DNA from: Methylacidiphilaceae bacterium UBA1321
GTDB taxonomy: Bacteria > Verrucomicrobiota > Verrucomicrobiia > Methylacidiphilales > UBA1321
Assembly: GCA_002306945.1 (NCBI GenBank)
Contig: DBTH01000210.1
Location: 1-6,152 of the forward strand
Reading direction: 5' to 3'
DNA: 6,152 bases
The notes beneath the pieces are model-generated. The model made no database searches, was not told where the DNA came from, and saw only the letters and a list, made by a program, of their open reading frames with translations. Of this stretch, positions 1 to 4,758 are shown one piece after another. The position numbers and the translations under genes were made by a program. Numbering within the stretch: position 1 is the first letter of the stretch; every line of letters begins with the position of its first letter.

Positions 1-1
1 C

Positions 2-919
2 TGGATCAAGCCCGGGCCCGACGGCAGGCTCTACGCCATCAACCCGGAAGCGGGCTACTTCGGCGTCGTCCCCGGCACCAACAGCAAGTCCAACCCGAAT
101 GCCGTCAAGACCATTCAACGCGACACCATCTACACCAACGTGGCCCTCACCCCCGACCTCGACGTCTGGTGGGAAGGCAAGGATGGCGACGTACCCAAGG
201 AATGCACCGACTGGAAGGGCAACAAATGGACTCCTGAATCCAAGGATAAAGCCGCCCACCCCAACAGCCGTTTCGCCGCTCCGATGGCCAACAACCCGGC
301 CCTCGCGACCGAAGCCAACGACCCGAACGGCGTGCCGATCAGCGCGATCATCTTCGGTGGCCGCCGCGCCAGCACCTTCCCGCTCGTCTTCCAGAGCTTT
401 GACTGGACCCACGGCGTCTACATCGGCGCCACCATGGGCTCCGAAATGACCGCCGCCGCCGTTGGCGGAATGGGACAGGTTCGTCGTGACCCGATGGCCA
501 TGCTGCCCTTCGCCGGTTACGACATGGGCGAATATTTCAACCACTGGCTCGAAATGCGCCGCGACATCAAGGTTCTGCCGAAAATTTTCTGCGTGAACTG
601 GTTCCGCAAGGACAAAGAGGGTAACTTCATGTGGCCCGGCTTTGGTGACAACATGCGCGTCCTCGAATGGATCGTCGACCGCTGCCATGGCCGCAAAGGT
701 GCCCTCGAAACCCAATTGGGCTATTCCCCGCTGCCGGAAGACATCGACATCACCGGTCTCAAGGGCTTTACCAAGGAAGACTTGGCCAAGGTTCTCGAAA
801 TCAACCCGACCGAGTGGAAGCACGAAGTTGAGCTCCAGGCCGAGCTTTTCCAACGCCTGAGCCGCACGATGCCCAAGGAACTCATCTTCCAGCGCGAACT
901 TCTGACCTCGCGTCTGTAA
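2..919 (+). CDS. pckG: Phosphoenolpyruvate carboxykinase (GTP), C-terminal part, 5' end outside window
   Basis: This cytosolic enzyme converts oxaloacetate plus GTP to phosphoenolpyruvate, GDP and CO2, the entry step of gluconeogenesis. The reading frame is open from base 2 and ends at TAA 917-919, giving 305 residues, about half of a family member of roughly 600. Seen in the fragment: INPEAGYFG (13-21) followed by PGTN, the FGGRR signature (118-122), and NWFRKDKEG leading into WPGFGDN. Phe201, Phe209 and Phe214 have the 8- and 5-residue spacing of the guanine-binding phenylalanines in GTP-type enzymes, which separates it from the unrelated ATP-type family. The GTP P-loop and the metal- and substrate-binding N-terminal half lie upstream of the window. 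A GTG at 140 in this frame is internal and not a start. The gene is followed at once by a strong terminator, so it is probably the last gene of its transcript. No frameshift or degradation is seen. Confidence 0.97.
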   Translation, partial: WIKPGPDGRLYAINPEAGYFGVVPGTNSKSNPNAVKTIQRDTIYTNVALTPDLDVWWEGKDGDVPKECTDWKGNKWTPESKDKAAHPNSRFAAPMANNPALATEANDPNGVPISAIIFGGRRASTFPLVFQSFDWTHGVYIGATMGSEMTAAAVGGMGQVRRDPMAMLPFAGYDMGEYFNHWLEMRRDIKVLPKIFCVNWFRKDKEGNFMWPGFGDNMRVLEWIVDRCHGRKGALETQLGYSPLPEDIDITGLKGFTKEDLAKVLEINPTEWKHEVELQAELFQRLSRTMPKELIFQRELLTSRL

Positions 920-942
920 GAATTCCCAATTCCAATTACCTA

Positions 943-980
943 AAAACCCGGCGGGAAATTCCGCCGGGTTTTCTTTTTTT
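943..980 (+). terminator. Rho-independent terminator after pckG, possibly bidirectional
   Basis: The arms cccggcgg (947-954) and ccgccggg (961-968) form a perfect 8-bp GC stem, extended by four A-T pairs (943-946 with 969-972) around a 6-base loop. A T-rich run (969-980, one C) follows. It lies 23 bases past the pckG stop. On the minus strand the A-run at 942-946 supplies a shorter T-run after the same hairpin, so it may also stop transcripts from the convergent PEP-CTERM pair, whose last stop codon is about 80 bases away. The forward role is clear; the reverse role is inferred. Confidence 0.9.
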
Positions 981-1060
981 CATACAGAAATGGCAAAAAC
1001 ACACGCAAGACTTCGGAACAAAAAGCGGATCGGATTATGCTCCGAACAAACGAGTCTCGA

Positions 1061-1726
1061 TCACGTTGTTCGGCGCGAACGATAAAAGCGAAACCCGCCG
1101 ATCAACCCCACTCCCGCCAACAGCAACAGTGACACCGAAGGCTCGGGAAGACCCACCGTCCCCACGGCAAACGTAAAGATAACCGCCGTACTGTTGGCAA
1201 ACGAATACTCCGAACCCATCGAATGCACTCCGACTTGATAACTACCATTGGCATTCTCATCTTTCACCACTGTCGGAGTTATCCAACCCAGACTCCCACT
1301 GGACAACGCCAATTGCACATCCGCAAGGTTGACTGAGTAATCGCCATTGGCTACGGCACCACTCGAGTAACCTTTCAAATAACTGGAAATATCGCTACTT
1401 TGCAAAGTTGAAGAAGCAATCGAAGTAATATCGACTCCGTTGATACGCCCCGCAATATCCTCCGGAGCTCCACCACCCATTCCCACGAGATAAAGAGTCG
1501 TCTCGCCAGCCTGTAAATCGAAGGTAAAGGAACTCAGCGCAGCGACCTGATTATACCAACTCACATTGTTTTGGTAAATCAGCCGCGTAACTGAAGACGA
1601 ATTCCCCACGAATAACGCAAAATCATTATCACAGACAATCTGCATCGTCGTGGAAGCCGGACAAACTGCCGCAGCCATCGATAATACCAGGAAACAACAC
1701 AACAACCCTTTGACTCGCTTACCCAT
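1061..1726 (-). CDS. PEP-CTERM sorting-domain protein, downstream paralog of a tandem pair
   Basis: This is a predicted exported protein of 221 residues. It has a signal peptide (residues 1-24: basic MGKR, hydrophobic core, likely cleavage at CPA|STT), a mature region rich in Ser, Gly and Asn with predicted beta-strand character, and a C-terminal sorting signal made of PEP (194-196), a hydrophobic segment (197-212) and basic RFYRSRR. Such signals are thought to be processed by an exosortase, leaving the protein outside the inner membrane. The motif CDNDFALFVGN (32-42) and a later W recall sugar-binding jelly-roll domains, but that is only a resemblance. The start at 1726 is chosen over an in-frame GTG at 1750 because AAAGGGG lies just upstream and residues 25-120 then align without gaps to the same numbers in the paralog at 1754-2407, with 75 of 96 identical by hand count. 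The stop TGA is at 1063-1061. The biochemical role is unknown. Confidence 0.88.
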   Translation of the reverse strand: MGKRVKGLLCCFLVLSMAAAVCPASTTMQIVCDNDFALFVGNSSSVTRLIYQNNVSWYNQVAALSSFTFDLQAGETTLYLVGMGGGAPEDIAGRINGVDITSIASSTLQSSDISSYLKGYSSGAVANGDYSVNLADVQLALSSGSLGWITPTVVKDENANGSYQVGVHSMGSEYSFANSTAVIFTFAVGTVGLPEPSVSLLLLAGVGLIGGFRFYRSRRTT

Positions 1727-1730
1727 ATTA

Positions 1731-1737
1731 CCCCTTT
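1731..1737 (-). promoter_or_regulatory. Shine-Dalgarno sequence that decides the start at 1726
   Basis: On the minus strand the sequence reads AAAGGGGTAATATG, placing a good ribosome-binding site four bases before the ATG at 1726-1724. The longer reading from the GTG at 1750 would translate through this site and put eight polar residues ahead of the signal peptide. Confidence 0.75.
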
Positions 1738-1753
1738 GTTGAATAACCACTGA

Positions 1754-2407
1754 TCACGCCGGACGGCGCGAACAAAAAGGGCAACCCCCGCCAATCACCC
1801 CCCCCCCCGCCAATAGCAACAGTGACACCGAAGGCTCGGGAACGTTCACCGCCGTCACATCAAACGCAAAGATGACTGCCGTACTGTTATCGAACGAATA
1901 CTGGGAACCGAACATACCCCCAGCCACACCACCAGATGCGACATCAGGCGTGAACCAATAGGGACCACTATCTAACGCCGCCTGTATGTCCACAAGATTA
2001 ACAGAATAGGTACCGTTCTCGACTGTCCCGTAGAATACACTGTCCGCATAATCGGTCAAATAACTGGAAATATCGCTACTTTCCAAAATAGAAGACGAGA
2101 TGGAGGTGATATTCACATCGTTGATGGTTCCCCCGATATCCTCAGCCCCACCGCCTCCCATCGCCACGAGATAGAGAGTCGTCTCACCGGCCTGTAAATC
2201 GAAGGTAAAGGAACTCAGTGCAGCGATTTGATCATTCCAAACCACATCGTTTTGGTAAATCACGCGCGTAACTGAAGTCGAATTACCCACCAGCAAAGCA
2301 TAGTCATTATCGCACACGATCTGCATCGTCGTGGATGCCGGGCAGGATACAACCGCCCAATAAAACAGCAAGAGACCAATCCAACCTCCCTTTACCCTTA
2401 GTTCCAT
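1754..2407 (-). CDS. PEP-CTERM sorting-domain protein, upstream paralog, with a G11 tract in its anchor
   Basis: This 217-residue exported protein is a close paralog of the gene at 1061-1726 and lies 27 bp upstream of it on the same strand, so the two are probably co-transcribed. It has a signal peptide (MELRVKGG followed by a hydrophobic stretch, probable cleavage at CPA|STT after residue 24), the shared CDNDYALLVGN motif (32-42) and a LQAGETTLYLVAMGGGGAED segment (71-90). The C-terminal sorting signal has PEP (190-192), a hydrophobic and Gly-rich segment (193-208) and a final SRR. VVSC (19-22) also fits a lipobox loosely, but the paralog has AAVC there, so ordinary signal peptidase cleavage is preferred. 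Codons 200-204 contain eleven consecutive G, in frame as given. The start is ATG 2407-2405 with AGGA eight bases upstream. The function beyond export is unknown. The exosortase expected to process it is not in the window. Confidence 0.87.
   Translation of the reverse strand: MELRVKGGWIGLLLFYWAVVSCPASTTMQIVCDNDYALLVGNSTSVTRVIYQNDVVWNDQIAALSSFTFDLQAGETTLYLVAMGGGGAEDIGGTINDVNITSISSSILESSDISSYLTDYADSVFYGTVENGTYSVNLVDIQAALDSGPYWFTPDVASGGVAGGMFGSQYSFDNSTAVIFAFDVTAVNVPEPSVSLLLLAGGGVIGGGCPFCSRRPA
1798..1808 (-). repeat. G11 homopolymer inside the PEP-CTERM anchor (C11 on the + strand)
   Basis: Eleven uninterrupted G on the coding strand cover codons for Ala200 to Val204 of the PEP-CTERM protein at 1754-2407. 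The paralog has ggg-agt-ggg-gtt at the same place, so the tract is explained by point substitutions without a change of length. Loss of one G creates a TGA directly after the glycines. Gain of one G shifts the frame to a stop at 1730-1728. Tracts of this length are typical slippage sites. Confidence 0.9.
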
Positions 2408-2414
2408 GCCCTTG

Positions 2415-2444
2415 ATCCTATTTGGAACATCCCAAAACAGTCAA
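2415..2444 (-). promoter_or_regulatory. Candidate promoter with an embedded inverted repeat, upstream of the PEP-CTERM pair
   Basis: On the minus strand TTGACT (2444-2439) matches five of six bases of a -35 box, and TAGGAT (2420-2415) matches four of six of a -10 box, 18 bases apart. Between them TTTGG-N6-CCAAA (2421-2436) is a perfect 5-bp inverted repeat that could be an operator. The -10 match overlaps the AGGA proposed as the ribosome-binding site, so both cannot act on one transcript; a start here would give an almost leaderless message. This is a weak, by-eye prediction. Confidence 0.25.
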
Positions 2445-2535
2445 GTCGATTTACGTTCTCACTCTTCACTCAAAACCGTTCCCATCGGATTGTTTTCGGG
2501 CGTGCAGGTTGAACACCAACCGATAAGCTGATCGC

Positions 2536-3276
2536 ATGCTGGTTTTCGTTGTCCCGCTCAAGAGCCCGACTGTCACCAAGGACTGGGGCCATGTCTCCCG
2601 CCTGGCCATCCGGACCCTGCGTTCCCTCTGCGCGCAGACCTCGCCGGAATTCCACGTCATCCTGGCCTGCAACCGAGCACCCGAAGGAATCTTTCAACAT
2701 CCCAACCTCACCGTCATCGAAGAAGATTTTCCCGAGCCGGATGCGACACACCACAGCCGCATGATGGACAAATTCCGCAAGCTCCAGCGCGCCAGCGTTG
2801 AAGCCCGCCGTCATATGCCCGGCCACCTGATGTTTGTCGACGCCGACGATTGCGTCAGCCGCCGACTCGCCGCCTGGTGCGCCGAACATCCCGACGCGAC
2901 CGGCTGGTATTTCAAACGCGCTTACGTTTACGACGACGGAACCCGGTTCGCCTTTGCCCGCGACGATTTCGATCTTCTGTGCGGCAGTTCCGCCATTGTG
3001 CGCTGCCAACCTGAAGACCTGCCGCAAAGCATGGAGGAACCGCGAACCGACTACTTTTTCCTCACCTACAGCCATCCGATCCTGCGCGATTCGATGCGGG
3101 AGCGGGGAACACCACTCGAACCCCTGCCCTTTCCGGGCGCCGTCTACATCACCGGCACCGGAGAAAACCACAGCGGCATGTGGTATGGCAAACTCAAGAG
3201 TCGTCGCCTGCTGCTCCAGAAAATTTTCACCGCCCGCTATCTCACTCCCGGTTTCCGCCGGGAATTCGGACTGTAA
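2536..3276 (+). CDS. Glycosyltransferase-like protein (GT-A fold, DxD motif)
   Basis: This is a predicted cytoplasmic, sugar-nucleotide-dependent glycosyltransferase of 246 residues. It opens with a GT-A-type first strand (VFVVPLKSP, 3-11), then a helix containing LAIRTLRSLCAQ and a second strand (FHVILACN, 39-46). After a charged helix comes HLMFVDADDC (97-106), in which Asp102-Ala-Asp104 is the expected metal- and nucleotide-sugar-binding DxD. A C-terminal TGENHSG (208-214) may supply a metal or acceptor contact. There is no transmembrane segment. At 246 residues it is little more than a bare catalytic domain. ATG 2536 is favoured because the first strand begins immediately after it, although no clear Shine-Dalgarno precedes it. 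It is divergent from the PEP-CTERM pair and converges on the next gene with 14 bp between stop codons. Donor, acceptor and exact family are not recognised; a role in surface glycan or glycoprotein synthesis is an inference. Confidence 0.72.
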   Translation: MLVFVVPLKSPTVTKDWGHVSRLAIRTLRSLCAQTSPEFHVILACNRAPEGIFQHPNLTVIEEDFPEPDATHHSRMMDKFRKLQRASVEARRHMPGHLMFVDADDCVSRRLAAWCAEHPDATGWYFKRAYVYDDGTRFAFARDDFDLLCGSSAIVRCQPEDLPQSMEEPRTDYFFLTYSHPILRDSMRERGTPLEPLPFPGAVYITGTGENHSGMWYGKLKSRRLLLQKIFTARYLTPGFRREFGL

Positions 3277-3290
3277 TCCGTTGGTGGCAA

Positions 3291-4382
3291 TCAGGGATAT
3301 TTCAGCAATTCGCGCCTGGTTGCGGCGGGCAATTCCGCCGCGGAGATCCACTTCTTCGCGGATTCTGGATCATGTGCGATCCAGATACGTGCAATCTGCA
3401 CAAAGGCCGCCTCACGTGCTGGCCCTTTCGGAAGCTGATTGGCCCAGGCGATGGCGCGTGCAGGACTGAATTGCGCGATTGGCCTAACGACAGACGGAGC
3501 CGCCTGGGTTTGAATTTCTCCCGGCTCCATATTCAACACGTAATCGCACGCCGCTTTCTCATCCTTGACCACCCAGCCCGACAACGCATGTGCGTAGGCC
3601 GAGGGCCGCAACGTTTCGTCCTGAAGTTGACGACTCCATTTCAATGCCGCTATCGGATCGTTGCGCGACCAGGAATCGGCAATACTTTCAATCGCGGCGC
3701 GACGGGCGTTGACTGACGACAGGGCCAACGCTCCCCCGGAAGCCCGAAGCGGGTCTTTCTCCGCAATGACTCGGTAAAGTTCAGGAGCCAGCTCCTCCGC
3801 ATGCGCTGGATTAAGAAATTTTCCACTCCACTCAATGGCCTGTCCCGGCTCGGAACGCGCAATGCAGGGCAGGAGCACTTTTGCCGAGTTGAAACGGCTG
3901 ACCTCATCAGGAAGTGACGTGAGATAGAGCAGCACCGCGTGTGGATTTTTCTTCGCCTGGGCCACGCGGACGGTATTCATGAGTTGCTCCTTCTGCACCG
4001 GATCGGTCAAGCCTTCGACGAAAGCTTGCGCCCCGGTCAGATCGTGTTGAGCCCAACGCAGCAACACATTGGTGTAGACATTGAGATTTTCAATATCGAT
4101 AACGTCATAGTCCGAATTGATCGGATAGGGCAATCCCTTCAAGATATACGCCGCATTGGCCGGAGTGATCCGATCCATCAGCGCCGTGACTCTTTTTTGC
4201 GCCGACATCCAATCCTTTTCCTGACGGGCCTTCAAATACTCCGACTGCACCTGCGCCGCCGTCAACGGCAAGGAAGCTTTCGACGACACTCCCTTGCGAT
4301 GCGCATCCCAATAGAAGAACACCGCTGCGGTCACAAGCAGAACCAGGAAAAACAGCCCGATGAAAAATCCCCGTTTACGCAT
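3291..4382 (-). CDS. Membrane-anchored helical-repeat protein of unknown function
   Basis: This 363-residue protein has a basic N-terminus (MRKR) and one long hydrophobic helix (about 5-25), followed by a soluble, almost wholly alpha-helical domain. The helix has no good signal peptidase site, so an N-terminal anchor with the rest in the periplasm is likely. From about residue 107 the chain shows degenerate repeats of roughly 33-40 residues built on W-x3-DP-x2-A-x2-W-x3-L: EPGQAIEW (178-185), SWSRNDPIAALKWSRQL (237-253), QFSPARAIAWANQL (304-317) and IWIAHDPESAKKWI (333-346). Similar repeats occur in many uncharacterised Verrucomicrobia and planctomycete proteins and suggest a TPR- or HEAT-like scaffold for protein contacts. 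No catalytic motif was found. The start ATG at 4382 has AGAAG about seven bases upstream. The stop TGA at 3293-3291 faces the glycosyltransferase stop. The region ahead of the gene is the repeat-rich spacer, so its promoter would lie within repeats. Confidence 0.82.
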   Translation of the reverse strand: MRKRGFFIGLFFLVLLVTAAVFFYWDAHRKGVSSKASLPLTAAQVQSEYLKARQEKDWMSAQKRVTALMDRITPANAAYILKGLPYPINSDYDVIDIENLNVYTNVLLRWAQHDLTGAQAFVEGLTDPVQKEQLMNTVRVAQAKKNPHAVLLYLTSLPDEVSRFNSAKVLLPCIARSEPGQAIEWSGKFLNPAHAEELAPELYRVIAEKDPLRASGGALALSSVNARRAAIESIADSWSRNDPIAALKWSRQLQDETLRPSAYAHALSGWVVKDEKAACDYVLNMEPGEIQTQAAPSVVRPIAQFSPARAIAWANQLPKGPAREAAFVQIARIWIAHDPESAKKWISAAELPAATRRELLKYP

Positions 4383-4424
4383 GGGTTTCTTCTAGCACGA
4401 GACAGTCTTCCGCGCCATTCCGAA

Positions 4425-4485
4425 AAGCAGAAAGACAAAAAGGCGGAAGACTTTTGGACGGGAATTAACGGAATTTAAGGAATTA
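4425..4485 (+). repeat. Intergenic repeat unit, copy A (left arm of a long inverted repeat)
   Basis: This copy begins AAGCAGAAAGACAAAAAGG and ends in three consecutive 9-mers, ggaattaac, ggaatttaa and ggaattaaa (4461-4487). Bases 4461-4483 are a perfect 23-bp inverted match to 4707-4729, and gapped similarity continues outward to both ends of the spacer. It also recurs as a direct copy 55 bases downstream (copy B). Confidence 0.82.
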
Positions 4486-4545
4486 AAAGACAAAAGGCTT
4501 TTGACGAAATTAACGAAAGGCAAAACAGAATTTACGAAAGGATTT
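4486..4545 (+). repeat. Intergenic repeat unit, copy B (degenerate direct copy)
   Basis: It starts AAAGACAAAAGGCTTTTGAC, matching the core of copy A with an 8-base deletion, then continues gaaattaacg, gaaagg, gaatttacg, gaaagg. CAAAAG-G-CTTTTG (4491-4503) is a short palindrome within it. The 9-mer periodicity is looser than in copies A and C, so this is the most diverged copy. Confidence 0.68.
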
Positions 4546-4591
4546 ATTTTATCAGGAACTCAGGAAATCAAGAAGGGTGAGGATAAGTGAT

Positions 4592-4696
4592 TTCGATACC
4601 GAATATCGAATGCGAAAACCTAGTACTTAGAACCTAGAACTTCGTACTGCCGTTCTCTCGTCTTTTACTGAAAACTGAAAACTTCGAACTGAAAAC
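4592..4696. repeat. Heptamer-phased array, 15 units
   Basis: Read in steps of seven from 4592, the units keep one phase for 105 bases. Examples are ttcgata, ctagtac, ttagaac, ctagaac, ttcgtac, tgaaaac (twice in a row), ttcgaac and tgaaaac. The approximate consensus is YNNGAAC, with most units ending in AC. Units 9 and 10 (4648-4661) depart from it. It lies between the inverted copies of the AAAGAC unit and overlaps no gene. Confidence 0.75.
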
Positions 4697-4706
4697 CCCT
4701 CCCCCC

Positions 4707-4753
4707 ATTCCTTAAATTCCGTTAATTCCGTCAAAAAAAAGTTTTTTGTCTTT
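4707..4753 (-). repeat. Intergenic repeat unit, copy C (inverted, right arm)
   Basis: On the minus strand this reads AAAGACAAAAAAC, a T8 run, GACGG, and then the same 23 bases as copy A (4729-4707). It begins six bases past the desulfurase stop codon. With copy A it could form a long stem enclosing about 220 bases. The A/T runs (4733-4740 and 4742-4747) might act as a weak terminator for the desulfurase operon. Confidence 0.82.
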
Positions 4754-4758
4754 GGCTT

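Larger units (their letters stand above)
4383..4758. other. Non-coding, AT-rich, repeat-filled spacer
   Basis: No credible gene lies in these 376 bases; the open frames that enter it are antisense shadows. Apart from about 40 plain bases next to the helical-repeat gene, nearly all of it is accounted for by three copies of an AAAGAC...GGAATTAACG unit (two direct, one inverted) and a heptamer-phased array. It is visibly AT-richer than the flanking genes. It must contain the promoter of the gene at 3291-4382; TTGTCT (4493-4488) with GTTAAT, 18 bases further on, is one weak minus-strand candidate inside a repeat copy. No strong terminator for the desulfurase gene is seen, only an AT-only hairpin with a T8 run near 4731-4747. 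Confidence 0.8.

Noticed and set aside
1042..1073. 8-bp inverted repeat CCGAACAA/TTGTTCGG spanning the stop codon of the PEP-CTERM gene at 1061-1726
   Set aside because: It has a 16-base loop and no T-run on either strand, and a much better terminator lies at 943-980. It may be chance or a weak 3' hairpin.
1727..1750. GTG start at 1750 for the downstream PEP-CTERM protein
   Set aside because: It would translate through a good Shine-Dalgarno and break the exact residue alignment of the signal peptide and mature start with the paralog.
3246..3263. Hairpin tcccgg/ccggga at the end of the glycosyltransferase gene as a terminator
   Set aside because: It lies within the coding sequence and has no T-run on the plus strand. 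The two convergent stops are only 14 bp apart, leaving no room for a standard terminator.
2470..3351. A 293-codon open frame on the minus strand, longer than the glycosyltransferase it overlaps
   Set aside because: It is antisense to a gene with a clear GT-A N-terminus and DxD motif, its translation has no recognisable domain, and it runs over the 3' end of the gene at 3291-4382. It is an expected shadow in GC-rich DNA.
3939..4478. A 179-codon plus-strand open frame running from the helical-repeat gene into the spacer
   Set aside because: It is antisense to the repeat protein and ends in repeat DNA, with no ribosome-binding site or recognisable sequence.
4592..4696. CRISPR array in the repeat spacer
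   Set aside because: The repeats are only seven bases and contiguous, with no spacer-repeat alternation and no cas gene nearby.
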